DNA of 64,000 nt from Paenibacillus ihumii (GTDB lineage: Bacteria > Bacillota > Bacilli > Paenibacillales > Paenibacillaceae): positions 1 through 64,000 of the forward strand of contig NZ_LN884295.1 of assembly GCF_001403875.1 (NCBI RefSeq), read 5' to 3'. Shown here piece by piece: positions 17,117 through 26,320 of the stretch. The translations under genes were made by a program, and so were the position numbers. The notes below the pieces were generated by a model that did not search any database, was not told the DNA's origin, and was given only the letters and a program-made list of their open reading frames with translations. The stretch's first letter is position 1. Every line of letters begins with the position of its first letter.

Positions 17117-19479
17117 CGATAACCGGGAGAGTAGCGGTGCACATACTCTCCCAGCTCGCGCCCGCGGTCCTTCGCCTCCGCCGTTACGCTGAAGCGCCGG
17201 TCATTGCGCCGATCCGGTGCAGCTGCCAACCGCCTGGCAAGCTTCTCGTAACGGACGTAGAGCTTGTAACCAGACCGGGCGGCGGCTAAAGCCTCCTCGG
17301 GCCGCTGGCTCCGCTGCAGCTGGCTGACGAGGGAGGCGAACCCGCCCAACGCCTCCGTCTGTCTTCTCCAGCTGTAGGGATCAAGCTCCACGGCCTGTTC
17401 CCAGGCAGCAGCAGCCTCCAGCGGCCGCGAGCCGGACAGCGCCCGCCCCAAGGCGGCCCATAGATCGGGATTGGCCCGGTCATAAGCGAGCCCCGGCTGC
17501 AGTACAGCAGCCTGCTCGTCAGCAGCGGACAAGCCGGCGAGATGCAGACGGGCCGAGGAGCGGGCGGGATACATCGCGAGCGACTGCTGCAGCAAGGCCG
17601 TGGCCTGCTCAGGCCTGCCCGAGGCGGATGCGGCCAGCGCCTGCTGCTCCTGTGCCAGGCTTGCGGCCTGCCGGGCTCCGGCTAAGCCCACGAGCATAAG
17701 CAGCCCGGCAGAGAGCAGAAGGAAGCTGCGGAACAGCGGCCGCGCAGACGCCGTTCGAACGGTTGGCGCGGCGGATGCCGGATGACGGGCATAGCCGGAG
17801 GCGGCCATCCAAATGACGAGCAGCCATGTCAGACCGTAGCTCATATCGAAATCGGCCGCGCTGTGGAGCAGCAGCACAAGGAAGGACGGCAGCATCCGGC
17901 TGCGCGTATACACCAAGGCAGCGCCGATCCCCACGAGCCAGAGCAGCAGGACGGCCAGCCCGGCCAGGCCGAGATCCAGGCCGATGTTCAAATAACCGCT
18001 GTGAACTTCCGCCCCGACGTAAGGCAAGCTCTGAATACTCCGGAACATCGCCCCCCAGGTTTTTCCCCCTTGGCCGACCCATGGCGAGCTGAGAAACAGG
18101 CTCCACCCGTCGTAATACATAAGCGCGCGGGCAGAAAGGGTTGCTAGCGGACTTGCCCGTTCAAGCAAGCCTTGGCTCGGCAGTGTGCCAAGAAGGCCTG
18201 CCCCTAGCAGGATGATAGTGGCGGCGACAAGGCGGCGCTGTCCTTGTCCTAGCTTCAGCTTCAGCTCAAGTCTTTGTTTTTGTTTTTGCTTTTTTCCAGC
18301 TCTTTGTCGTTGCTTTGCTCTATCTCCTGCTCTTTCACTTTGATCTTCACTATGCCTTAGCCCTTGTTCATCCTCTTGTTTATTAGGCTTCCCATGCTGC
18401 AGCTCTTGATGATGCTCTCCGTACCCTCGCTCTTGTCCACATCCACGCCCCTTTCTTTGTTCTTGCTCTTGTGCCTGACCCGTCCAGGTGGCCATGTTTA
18501 CGGCAATCATGGCCGCCGCTGCGGCGACGGCAAGCCAGAGCAGCCCGGGAAGTAACGGCGGCGCAAGCGATGAGGCGGATAGCTGGCCTGCGGCAGCCCA
18601 GCCGCAGAGAAGCAGCGCTCCGCCTTGCCGCGCATAGCGGAAGCGGTCGACGGCCCGAAGCCGGTACAGCCCTACAGCCCACGCAGCGGCGGTCGACAGG
18701 CAGGCTCCTCTAGACTCTGTCAGCAGCAGGCATAGAATATAAAAAAAGGCGCTGCCTGCCGCGATATATCCTCTCCAGCCGTTCCTGCGGGTGAAATCGG
18801 CCCTCTCCATCCGGGCCAGAAGCATTAAGCGCTCCAGAAGAAACATGCCCATTACCGCTCCGAAGGTATTCGGATACTGCAGCGTCCCGCCAAGCCGAGC
18901 GCCGCTGGCAGATACCTCAGCCTGATCCGTGCGAAGAACGGCCTCGGGAAACGGAATCAGCCCATATACCGAGGCCAAGGCCGCTCCCACAAGCAGCAGC
19001 CCAAGGAAGCTCCAACCGATACGGAGAGCTGTCCTGCCCTTTGCACCGCTTATGGCAAAGCAGACCAACAGTCCAAAGCAGCCGCAGAAGCTCCAGCGGA
19101 GGACGGCCTCCCCAGTCGCCTGCACAGACAAAGGGCCGGCTAGCAGATGGACGGCATACAGCATGGCGATAAAGAACGGGCTGCCGAGCAGCAGCCAACG
19201 GATAAGCTGCCCCGCCTTGCTGCCGCAGCCGGCGGCTGGAAGGCTCATATCCCGGATCATCCCCCGGCCCGGCCCTCGTCCCGCCATCGCTCCTCCCGCC
19301 AGCAGGATGGCTGTCAGCAAAATCCCTGCTGACATCAGCACCAATACGGCCAGGTCGTCAGTAAAATACAGCCCCCGGCTCAAAGCAGCGATGCCCCCTG
19401 CCCCCATGCAGGCGATGGCGGCCAGCACTGCCGTTATTCCTTCTCTTCCCTCTTCTTCTCTCACCCCATTTGCGATCAT
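17113..19479 (-). CDS. O-antigen ligase/polymerase-like (Wzy_C) membrane protein with TPR-like tail
   Basis: This 788-residue protein has about 12 hydrophobic segments. The family region includes ARLGGTLQYPNTFGAVMGMFLLE (195-217), the LLTESRGACLS motif (252-262), and a periplasm-type loop ending in PWVGQGGKTW...HSGYLNIGLDLGLAG, as in Wzy/WaaL enzymes that join polysaccharide units. The C-terminal 170 residues form TPR-like helices. Residues 333-416 (18232-18483) are a highly charged low-complexity insert rich in Gln, Glu, Lys and Arg, between two membrane segments. No other glycan genes are adjacent, so the polymer is unknown. Confidence 0.8.
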   Translation of the reverse strand: MIANGVREEEGREGITAVLAAIACMGAGGIAALSRGLYFTDDLAVLVLMSAGILLTAILLAGGAMAGRGPGRGMIRDMSLPAAGCGSKAGQLIRWLLLGSPFFIAMLYAVHLLAGPLSVQATGEAVLRWSFCGCFGLLVCFAISGAKGRTALRIGWSFLGLLLVGAALASVYGLIPFPEAVLRTDQAEVSASGARLGGTLQYPNTFGAVMGMFLLERLMLLARMERADFTRRNGWRGYIAAGSAFFYILCLLLTESRGACLSTAAAWAVGLYRLRAVDRFRYARQGGALLLCGWAAAGQLSASSLAPPLLPGLLWLAVAAAAAMIAVNMATWTGQAQEQEQRKGRGCGQERGYGEHHQELQHGKPNKQEDEQGLRHSEDQSERAGDRAKQRQRAGKKQKQKQRLELKLKLGQGQRRLVAATIILLGAGLLGTLPSQGLLERASPLATLSARALMYYDGWSLFLSSPWVGQGGKTWGAMFRSIQSLPYVGAEVHSGYLNIGLDLGLAGLAVLLLWLVGIGAALVYTRSRMLPSFLVLLLHSAADFDMSYGLTWLLVIWMAASGYARHPASAAPTVRTASARPLFRSFLLLSAGLLMLVGLAGARQAASLAQEQQALAASASGRPEQATALLQQSLAMYPARSSARLHLAGLSAADEQAAVLQPGLAYDRANPDLWAALGRALSGSRPLEAAAAWEQAVELDPYSWRRQTEALGGFASLVSQLQRSQRPEEALAAARSGYKLYVRYEKLARRLAAAPDRRNDRRFSVTAEAKDRGRELGEYVHRYSPGYR

Positions 19480-19597
19480 CCCGCTTTCCTTCTTTACCTT
19501 GCCGATCTACGACTTCTGCTGCGATATCGCAGTACAGTACTGTGCAGCCGCCCGTTCAATCCAGCTCTTTCGCAGCGAGATTTTATCTAAAGCACGC

Positions 19598-19626
19598 AAA
19601 AAGGCCAACACTTCAAGTGTTGACCT
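19598..19626 (-). terminator. Terminator of the methyltransferase gene
   Basis: Stem GGTCAACACTT/AAGTGTTGGCC (one mismatch) is followed by TTTTTG on the minus strand. The rest of 19480-19678 shows no gene. Confidence 0.75.
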
Positions 19627-19678
19627 TCCCTTGCCGCTTCAAACTATGAACAGCGATCGTTGCGCTGTATAACGGGAC

Positions 19679-20845
19679 TTAGCTGCTGGGCAGCAAATCC
19701 CGGCAGGCCCTTTCCAGATAAGGATCGGCATGCAAGAAATCTCGGAAAGCGGCGTATTCCTGCCACAGCCGATCCTTATCAGCGGCAGACGACTTAACGG
19801 CTCGAATCAGTATGTTCTTGGGCGTATGCTCCATATCGATGAACTCGAGCAGCTGCGTCTTGTAGCCGAGCAGATCCAGCAGCTTGGCGCGCAGGGCATC
19901 CGTCGCCAATGCCGAGAAGCGCTCCTTCAGGATGCCGTGCGACAGCAGCGGCTCAAGCACGGGGCTGTGTACTTGATTGAACAGTTCATGCTGGCAGCAA
20001 GGCACGGACAGAATAACCGATGCGCCCCAGCGCACCGCCTTCTCCAGCGCGGCATCCGTGGCCGTATCGCAAGCGTGCAGGGTGACGACCATGTCCACTT
20101 GGCTCAGCTCATCGTAATCCGCAATATCACCGACAAGGAATCGCAATTGATCATATCGCAAATTCCGCGCGAGCGTTCCGCAATGCTCGATGACGTCCGC
20201 CTTCAAATCAAGCCCTACGATGTTCAGCTCCCGGTGCTGCTGCACGGACAAATAATGATACAGCGCGAACGTCAAATAGGATTTTCCGCAGCCGAAATCG
20301 ACGATAGTGAGCGGACGATCCTCCGGAAGATGAGGGATCACGTCCTCCACCATTTCCAGGAAACGATTGATTTGCCGAAATTTATCGTACTTCTTGGCGA
20401 ATACCTTCCCGTCCGGGTTCATGATGCCCAGCTCCACCAGGAACGGCACCGGTGTGCCCTCCTCCAAAATGTACCGCTTCTGCCGATTATGCGTCAGCGG
20501 GCCGGGCTTCTTGGAAGGGGACTTCTTCAAGATGGATACCTTGTATTTCTTGCTGATCAACACCTGATAGTCGGCTTGGACGGTACAAAACAGCCCCTGC
20601 CGGAAGGTATCCTCGAACAGCTTCATCATCTTCTCTTCAAGCAGCGAAGCCGCAACATTCTCGTGCTTAACCTTATTTGCATAATGATAAGCCAGCTGAT
20701 AGTGAAGGCTCTTCTTCAATTCAACAGGTTTAATGACCACTTTTGTATAGCCGGCATCTCCCGCCTTGCGGCGCTGACTGAGTGTAGCGGAAATCAGGGT
20801 GCCTTCTTCCGCCAGCTGATGGACAAGATTCCGCAAAGACTCCAT
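19679..20845 (-). CDS. SAM-dependent methyltransferase (Methyltransf_32-like)
   Basis: This 388-residue protein has an N-terminal domain (1-165) of unknown role, then a class I fold with motif I VDFGCGKSYLTFALY (about 181-195), the acidic LNIVGLDLK strand and TLHACDTATDAAL. PCCQHE follows, a motif seen in the GSTCD/Methyltransf_32 group. The substrate is unknown; an RNA target is conceivable because of the N-terminal domain. It is separated from the DUF6483 gene by 63 nt on the same strand. Confidence 0.85.
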   Translation of the reverse strand: MESLRNLVHQLAEEGTLISATLSQRRKAGDAGYTKVVIKPVELKKSLHYQLAYHYANKVKHENVAASLLEEKMMKLFEDTFRQGLFCTVQADYQVLISKKYKVSILKKSPSKKPGPLTHNRQKRYILEEGTPVPFLVELGIMNPDGKVFAKKYDKFRQINRFLEMVEDVIPHLPEDRPLTIVDFGCGKSYLTFALYHYLSVQQHRELNIVGLDLKADVIEHCGTLARNLRYDQLRFLVGDIADYDELSQVDMVVTLHACDTATDAALEKAVRWGASVILSVPCCQHELFNQVHSPVLEPLLSHGILKERFSALATDALRAKLLDLLGYKTQLLEFIDMEHTPKNILIRAVKSSAADKDRLWQEYAAFRDFLHADPYLERACRDLLPSS

Positions 20846-20908
20846 AGTTTAGACAACTCTCTTTCGCTTCTCAAAATAATTGTTTCTCAGGTCGCTAATT
20901 AAGCCATT

Positions 20909-21556
20909 TTACAAGCGATGGCGCAGTTCGGCAAGCCCTTCCTGCACCTCGGCTGCGGATAGCCCGCCCTCCACCAGCCGTTGCGGATCCAATTCAGCCA
21001 GCCGTTCGTAGAACGCGATGCCTTCATGCACATCCATTGCCTGCTGATCCATCAGACGATACAAAGCATTTTCGGCCAGATCATACCTTCCCATCTCCTC
21101 CGCAAAATCGAATACCAGCCTTTCTGTATCCGGGTTCAAGGAATAGCCCTTGAGCTTGGACATAAGACCGAATATCTCTTCATCCAGCTGCCACAGAGAT
21201 GGATCCGCACCATGCTGCCTGGCCGTGAGAAATAAATGGAGAGCCTTCTGCTGCCTCATCCGGCCTTCATCCGTCTTGCCGCTGTCCAGGAATATATCCC
21301 CTTCCTCCCGAAGCAGCCGGGCCAAGGTCTGCAATTTATCTGCCTCAACGAAGCCTCCGCTGCGGAATAACTCGGTAATATCCTTGGGCGACAGCGATCC
21401 AAGCAGCAGGGAGCTAAGGCGGAACTGGGTTTGGTACAGCTCTTCAAGCTCCCGCAGCGCATCGGGATGCTTCTTCTGCTGCTTCAAGCCAAAAATCACT
21501 CCCAGCGCTTCCGTAATTTCTTCGATGATTCGGACAAGGTAATCTTTTCGGAACAT
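20909..21556 (-). CDS. DUF6483-like helical protein
   Basis: This protein of about 215 residues starts at the ATG 8 nt after AAGGAGG (MFRKDYLVRIIEEITEALG). It is all-helical with a TPR-like pattern and a hydrophobic N-terminal helix with the signature of the DUF6483 proteins of Paenibacillus and relatives. The function is unknown. It may be cotranscribed with the methyltransferase downstream. Confidence 0.72.
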   Translation of the reverse strand: MFRKDYLVRIIEEITEALGVIFGLKQQKKHPDALRELEELYQTQFRLSSLLLGSLSPKDITELFRSGGFVEADKLQTLARLLREEGDIFLDSGKTDEGRMRQQKALHLFLTARQHGADPSLWQLDEEIFGLMSKLKGYSLNPDTERLVFDFAEEMGRYDLAENALYRLMDQQAMDVHEGIAFYERLAELDPQRLVEGGLSAAEVQEGLAELRHRL

Positions 21557-21755
21557 GCGCAAGGCCTCCTTCCCTTCTAAATGGCTAATATTTTATATGA
21601 TTTTGGCTGCCATTTCCAGCTGGCCCCGCGCTTCTGCAAAATTCCTTGCCATTCGCCAGCCCCGGGGCCTTTTGTTTTATGAAAAGAGCGCCATATTGAA
21701 ATTTCCGCCAGCTTGGCCGCAATTGCTATAACCACAGCCTAAAACTCCCTACGCC

Positions 21756-21786
21756 AAAAAACCGGAGTCTGCAGAAGACGTCCGGT
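21756..21786 (-). terminator. Terminator of the alpha/beta hydrolase gene
   Basis: On the minus strand ACCGGA-GTCT pairs with AGAC-TCCGGT, and a run of six T follows. It explains most of the 21557-21851 gap, where I see no gene. Confidence 0.75.
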
Positions 21787-21851
21787 CGTTATTGATGAAG
21801 CTGTAAAAACCATTGATTCGCATTTAGCTCATTATATAGCCAGCATGTAGC

Positions 21852-22652
21852 TCATTCGTTCTCTTCATGGATGTGGCGCAAGAAGTCGCTGATGACGGCT
21901 GCCAGCTGTTCAGGAGCCTCGTACATGCTCATATGACCCGCGCCTTTAATCACAGCCTTGGTCACATTGCTGCCCTCCGCTGTAAACGTCCGCTCGAGCG
22001 GAATAAGCCTGTCATCCTCTCCTGCCACCAGCAGGACAGGCAGCGTCGTAGCGGACAGGACGTCCCTGCGGTCGATCCGCTCACGCATTGCGAGGGCTGC
22101 GCCGGAGGCTCCTTGCGGGGGCGTCTTGTAGCCGATTTCTTTCGCGCGATCCAGTGCTGCTTCATGCGAAGCCGCATTCGCCGGAGCAAACAGCCCGGGC
22201 ACAAGGCCGTCAACGAACGGCGTTATTCCCTCGGTGCCGATCACCGACACGGCCTGCAGCCTTTTCTCCTTGGCTTCCTCGCTATCCGGATAGGCCGTTG
22301 AATGGATCAGACCGAATCCGTTCAAGCGTCCCGCATAACGCTGCGCCAGCGAAAGCGTAACGTACCCGCCCATGGAGTGGCCAAGCAGCGTATATCGTTC
22401 GACCGACAATTGCTCCAGCAGGCCGGCTACATCATCCGCCATTTGCTCTATCGTATAAGCACCTAGCGGCGCATCAGACAAACCATGTCCCCGCAGATCA
22501 GGAGCGATAACGCGATATTGCTTGGACAGCAGCGGCATCACCTGCTCCCAATAAGCCGAACTGCCGCAGAAGCCGTGCAGAAGCACGAGTACATCTCCCT
22601 CACCCTGTGACTCGTATGCGATCGTTGTCCCGCTTATCGTTAGCTTTTCCAT
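21852..22652 (-). CDS. Alpha/beta-fold hydrolase
   Basis: This 266-residue protein has the oxyanion-hole HGFCGSSAYW, the nucleophile elbow GHSMGG with the catalytic Ser, the acid in VAGEDDRLIP, and the catalytic His in GAGHMSMYEAPE. This is the layout of MhpC/haloperoxidase-type esterases. The substrate cannot be deduced. The ATG at 22652 is 6 nt after AAGAAGG; the ATG two codons earlier abuts the ribosome site. Confidence 0.88.
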   Translation of the reverse strand: MEKLTISGTTIAYESQGEGDVLVLLHGFCGSSAYWEQVMPLLSKQYRVIAPDLRGHGLSDAPLGAYTIEQMADDVAGLLEQLSVERYTLLGHSMGGYVTLSLAQRYAGRLNGFGLIHSTAYPDSEEAKEKRLQAVSVIGTEGITPFVDGLVPGLFAPANAASHEAALDRAKEIGYKTPPQGASGAALAMRERIDRRDVLSATTLPVLLVAGEDDRLIPLERTFTAEGSNVTKAVIKGAGHMSMYEAPEQLAAVISDFLRHIHEENE

Positions 22653-22750
22653 GTTCATCCTTCTTTCTTGTCTATGTATTGAATATATATAATTAAGCCA
22701 ATATCATTCATCTGAAACGCCTCTGCCGATAATTTGAACTTGCCGGCAGT

Positions 22751-23296
22751 TTATTGGCCACCGGCGCCGAACCCTTCGACCGCCGCACGGACGATTTCAT
22801 CCGCCATCTGCATGACCTGATACAATGAAGTCATCCCTAGCGTCCAATAAGGCTTCGGTCCGTTGACGTTCACGACGGCAGCAATGCTGTAGTGGCCGGC
22901 TTCCGGCAATCCACCGCCTACCGATTGGGCTGGAAGCAGCGGCTTCCCCGATACGATGTAACAGCCCACCGAAGCGGGAACGCCGAGGCAGGCATCAATC
23001 GCGACAATAACATGATCCTTGGGAATTGCATTCATCCGATGCACTAAATTATCGGCATCGCAGGGGTGGCGCAGCGAACCTACGACCGAAGGAAAACCCA
23101 GCTCCTCCAGGCGGGTGCCGACGAGCGGGCCAAGCGCATCCCCGGTGGAACGATCCGTCCCGATGCACAGAAAAGTAACCCTGTCCAGCGGATGCTTCCT
23201 ACGAATGCTGTGCATGAACTCCGGCAGCTCCTCGCCTGTCAGCTTCCTCCGGTTAAAGGCAGAATCATTGTGAAGCCCTTGACCCTTTAACTTCAT
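22751..23296 (-). CDS. yyaC: YyaC-like (DUF1256) spore-associated protein
   Basis: This protein of about 181 residues matches the YyaC/DUF1256 family, which shares a fold with the GPR spore protease. Motifs include VTFLCIGTDRSTGDALGPLVG, AIDACLGVP and GGGLPEAGHYSIAAVVNVNG. B. subtilis YyaC is expressed in sporulation and its function is not settled. The start lies after GGGGGG with ATG options at 23296, 23302 and 23311; I take the best spaced one. It is divergent from the DUF1128 gene. Confidence 0.85.
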   Translation of the reverse strand: MKLKGQGLHNDSAFNRRKLTGEELPEFMHSIRRKHPLDRVTFLCIGTDRSTGDALGPLVGTRLEELGFPSVVGSLRHPCDADNLVHRMNAIPKDHVIVAIDACLGVPASVGCYIVSGKPLLPAQSVGGGLPEAGHYSIAAVVNVNGPKPYWTLGMTSLYQVMQMADEIVRAAVEGFGAGGQ

Positions 23297-23433
23297 CCTC
23301 ATCCCCCCCATATTCGATTGTATTTCGATTGTACCTTAACCTTCACTTCATCGCAAAGCGTAGAACCCGATGAGCGGTCATGATACAATACAATGAGGCC
23401 TTAACGAGCACATAAAAGAGAGGATGAACGGTC

Positions 23434-23661
23434 ATGGCGGATTTAACGCAAAAAACCCAGGAGAACGTGGAATATATGATCGAAGCGATTAAAGCGAAAT
23501 TGAGGATGGCGACCGGTGCGGCCATGTCGGCTTCCGCCTTTCATGTGGACCGCTACGACGACATTCTGGAGGTATACGAAATCGTCATGAGCAAGGAAAG
23601 ATTGAGCATCTCGGAAGTGGAGGCGCTCGCCAAGGAGCTCGGACAGCTTAGAAGCAACTAA
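23434..23661 (+). CDS. DUF1128 family protein (YfkK-like)
   Basis: This is a 75-residue soluble helical protein. The pattern NVEYMIEAIKAKLRMATGAAMSASAF...YDDILEVYEIVMSKERLSISEVEALAKELGQLR is that of DUF1128/YfkK, conserved in Bacillales. The function is unknown. GAGAGGATGAAC precedes the ATG, and an extended -10 (TGATACAAT) lies about 40 nt upstream. A hairpin with arms AAGAGTCCAAT and ATTGGACTCTT (23714-23766) follows, between this gene and the convergent pirin gene. Confidence 0.82.
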   Translation: MADLTQKTQENVEYMIEAIKAKLRMATGAAMSASAFHVDRYDDILEVYEIVMSKERLSISEVEALAKELGQLRSN

Positions 23662-23773
23662 CCTCCTCCCTGCAACTCCTAATATCTTGACGGCCCCCAA
23701 GCCAAGACAGGGCAAGAGTCCAATTCCCGCTTCAGCACGCAGCTGATGGCAGGATATTGGACTCTTTGCTCGT

Positions 23774-24493
23774 TTACGGCAGATCGATCAAAATGAATTC
23801 GGCCGCCTCTTCGCTGCCGATGCTTCGAATGGTCAGCCCCTCGGCATTTCGTACTCTGGCTGCGTCACCCGGCCGCAGCGAGAATTTTTGTCTGCCGCAG
23901 TACAGGCCAATATGGCCGGAGAGCATAAATACATGCGTTCGGCGTTCGCCGCGGGAAGGGATGGTCAGTTCCTCGCCTGTAGGCAGTATAGGAATGAACA
24001 GTTGAACATCCTGATTGATCCGCAGGCAGTCTCCCCGAGCCTGCTCAGCCGCAACGGGCTTCAGAAGCCCTTCGCGCTCCTGCCGCGGGAACCGTCGGCT
24101 AGCCCAAGCAGGCTGCAAATTTCTCTCCGCTGGAAGGAACCACATTTGGATAAAGCGGACAGGCTCCGTCGGCGAGGGATTGCTCTCGGAATGGCGGATG
24201 CCTGCGCCGGCGCTCATCACCTGTACGCTCCCTGCCGTCAGATCCTGCGTGTTTCCGAGATCATCCTTATGCCGCAGTGTGCCCGACACCACATAAGTAA
24301 CAATCTCGAGGTCATGATGCGGATGAGAGGCCAGCCCCTGACCGGGCTGAACAACGTTGTCATTTAATGCAAGCAAACAACCGAAATGAGCATTGCTTGG
24401 ATCGTCATAGTCGGAAAAGGAGAAGCTGAATTCGCTATGGATAGCCCCCTTGATCGAAGTATGACGCTCCTCAGCGGTGACCACTTTGATCAT
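23774..24493 (-). CDS. Pirin family protein (YhhW-like quercetinase type)
   Basis: This 239-residue bicupin has the N-terminal metal site GLASHPHHDLEIVTYVVSGTLRHKD and the later GSVQVMSAGAGIRHSE, the core of pirins related to E. coli YhhW. Such proteins can have quercetin 2,3-dioxygenase activity. The C-terminal cupin lacks clear metal ligands. GAGGAGG precedes the ATG. It is single and convergent to the DUF1128 gene. Confidence 0.88.
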   Translation of the reverse strand: MIKVVTAEERHTSIKGAIHSEFSFSFSDYDDPSNAHFGCLLALNDNVVQPGQGLASHPHHDLEIVTYVVSGTLRHKDDLGNTQDLTAGSVQVMSAGAGIRHSESNPSPTEPVRFIQMWFLPAERNLQPAWASRRFPRQEREGLLKPVAAEQARGDCLRINQDVQLFIPILPTGEELTIPSRGERRTHVFMLSGHIGLYCGRQKFSLRPGDAARVRNAEGLTIRSIGSEEAAEFILIDLP

Positions 24494-24636
24494 CGTTATC
24501 CTCCTCGCTCTCTATCAGGATCAATACTTGGATTTTTGGTTTATTGAAGGGTAGATTTAAATATTTCTTACCCCTAACGCAAAACCGCTAATCAAAGCAC
24601 ATCTCGTAAAGAACTCGGACTTAGGGGGACAGGCAG

Positions 24637-25650
24637 CTAATTCTCAAGCGTGAATACCGTTTCCGTATGTCCGACCGCGCTTCCTTCGTCATTCAAGATG
24701 CGGGCCGGAAATTGCTCCTCCAGTCTGGACATCAGCTCCACATTCCCATAGCGGATCTGCCGCAATATTTCAAGGACGATCCGGCCCCATTCTTCTTCCG
24801 AGCCATCCGATATTTTAAAGGCGATGCCGAGCCGTTCCCGTCTCAGGCTAAATCCATACACGCCTTTAAAGCCGCCCTTGGCAATGATGTTGTCATCCTC
24901 CAGCAGCAGGGAATCAATTCGTCCGCGGCCACCGACAAGCTCCGGGCGCGCATGCATCGCCTGTGTAATCTGCCTTACGGCCTCCGCCGTCCGTTTGTCC
25001 TCAATCCGCTCCGGGCAGGCCAGCTTCATATAAGCTGCGGCCAGGGCGGACAAGGGCAATGCAAATACGGGGAACCCGCATCCATCGATGCCCCGGCCAA
25101 GATCCTCCGGCTCCATATCCGCAAGGCGGGCGAACGTCTCGACGATTTCCTGCTGAACGGGGTGAGTCGGCTCATGATAGCCCGCTAGGTCGTAGCCCTT
25201 CATTTTGCAATAAGCAAGCACTCCCAAATGCTTCCCGGAACAGTTATGATACAATCTGCGCCGCTCTCCCCCTGTACGAAGAAGCGCTTCCCTCGCTCTG
25301 CTGTCCAGCGGCAAGCTCGGAGCGCACACAAGTTCTTCCTCCTTCACCCCAATCTTGGCTAGTAAGGATTCCAGCGCATGAATATGAACATCCTCTGCAC
25401 GATGGGATGCAGTCATTACTGCAACCTCGGCATCGGTTAAGCCGTAAGCTTCCTTTATGCCGGCCCGAATGGCCGGAATAGCCTGAAAAGGCTTTGCCGC
25501 CGAACGGGTAAATACCCGGACGCCAGGATTGCCGGCATGCTTCACGACTCGGCCATCCTCATTTACCACGCAAATATTCCCGCGATGGCTGCATTCCAGA
25601 ATGCCTCCGCGATACTCCTGAATCAATAATGTATCTTCCAAGCTATCCAT
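24637..25650 (-). CDS. Asparaginase (asparaginase II/AnsA-Rhizobium type)
   Basis: This 337-residue protein of the asparaginase_II family (distinct from E. coli AnsB) has VFTRSAAKPFQAIPAI, MTASHRAEDVHI, YHNCSGKHLGVLAY and IDGCGFPVFALPL. The SAKP serine/lysine and the Cys in CSGKH are the family's conserved residues. It should hydrolyse L-asparagine to aspartate and ammonia. The start is the ATG at 25650 with AAAGGGG 11 nt upstream; the frame to 25773 includes implausible sequence. There are no clear partners. Confidence 0.82.
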   Translation of the reverse strand: MDSLEDTLLIQEYRGGILECSHRGNICVVNEDGRVVKHAGNPGVRVFTRSAAKPFQAIPAIRAGIKEAYGLTDAEVAVMTASHRAEDVHIHALESLLAKIGVKEEELVCAPSLPLDSRAREALLRTGGERRRLYHNCSGKHLGVLAYCKMKGYDLAGYHEPTHPVQQEIVETFARLADMEPEDLGRGIDGCGFPVFALPLSALAAAYMKLACPERIEDKRTAEAVRQITQAMHARPELVGGRGRIDSLLLEDDNIIAKGGFKGVYGFSLRRERLGIAFKISDGSEEEWGRIVLEILRQIRYGNVELMSRLEEQFPARILNDEGSAVGHTETVFTLEN

Positions 25651-25766
25651 CGCTCTGATATCCCCTTTCATGAACCCGTTGCAATACAGTATAGTACAGC
25701 GGCTTCGCAGGTGCCAAATCGCCGGTGCCGGCGGCAGGCTTTGGCAGTCATGGCAAGGGATTCGCT

Positions 25767-25792
25767 GTTTCACTGCTCCTTCTGGCGTTTAT
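25767..25792 (+). promoter_or_regulatory. Weak sigma-B-like promoter candidate before ytxH-like gene
   Basis: GTTTCA (25767-25772) and GTTTAT (25787-25792) are 14 nt apart. The -35 fits sigma-B (GTTTAA) but the -10 departs from GGGTAT at two places. I list it because YtxH is a sigma-B target in B. subtilis. Confidence 0.3.
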
Positions 25793-25857
25793 ATAGAAAG
25801 TAAGCTGGACATGATCTGGTCAATCAGGACAAACTGGCATATAAGGAGCGATGAGAC

Positions 25858-26223
25858 ATGAATAAAGAAGAAATGGATTGCTCGGTTCAAAGCGGTTCTA
25901 CGTTTACCAAAGGCCTCATCATCGGCGCATTGCTCGGGGCGGCGGCCGCTCTGCTGTACGCGCCAAAGCCCGGACGCGAGCTGCGCAGCGATCTGTCCGA
26001 GAAGCTGAGCGCGGCCACGGATAAATCGAAGGAGGTCGCTGCCGTCGTAGGCGAGAAAGCTACCGACCTCGCCAAGAACGTAACCGAGAAGACGACGGAC
26101 CTGGCCAAGACGGTCAGCGCCAGCGCAGGGAACATTCTAAGCAGCGCTAAAGAAGCCTCTGCCGATGTAGCCGAGGATGTAAAGCGCGCCTCCGACGACG
26201 TGATGAATGAAGCGAAGCAATAA
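25858..26223 (+). CDS. YtxH domain protein, general-stress type
   Basis: This 121-residue protein has a single glycine/alanine-rich membrane segment (about 18-35: KGLIIGALLGAAAALLYAPKPGRELR), the hallmark of YtxH. A long lysine/alanine-rich helical tail (45-120) with LEA-like repeats such as KATDLAKNVTEK follows. AAGGAG lies 9 nt before the ATG. B. subtilis ytxH belongs to the sigma-B-controlled ytxGHJ operon; here the ytxG-like gene lies 13 kb away. A protective role in stress is inferred. Confidence 0.82.
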   Translation: MNKEEMDCSVQSGSTFTKGLIIGALLGAAAALLYAPKPGRELRSDLSEKLSAATDKSKEVAAVVGEKATDLAKNVTEKTTDLAKTVSASAGNILSSAKEASADVAEDVKRASDDVMNEAKQ

Positions 26224-26238
26224 TGGGGCTGTCCCCTG

Positions 26239-26268
26239 AAGTAGCCGGCTCTCCAGAGCTGGCTACTT
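26239..26268 (+). terminator. Hairpin after the ytxH-like gene
   Basis: Arms AAGTAGCC-GCTCT and AGAGC-GGCTACTT form a strong stem, followed by ATGTTT. The T-run is short. Confidence 0.5.
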
Positions 26269-26320
26269 ATGTTTCGCCCCCGAATAGGCTAATCCATACC
26301 ACATTCGAGGAGGGATCACC

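Noticed and set aside
19730-20902. 390-codon plus-strand frame opposite the methyltransferase
   Set aside because: The minus-strand product has clear methyltransferase motifs and this frame has none.
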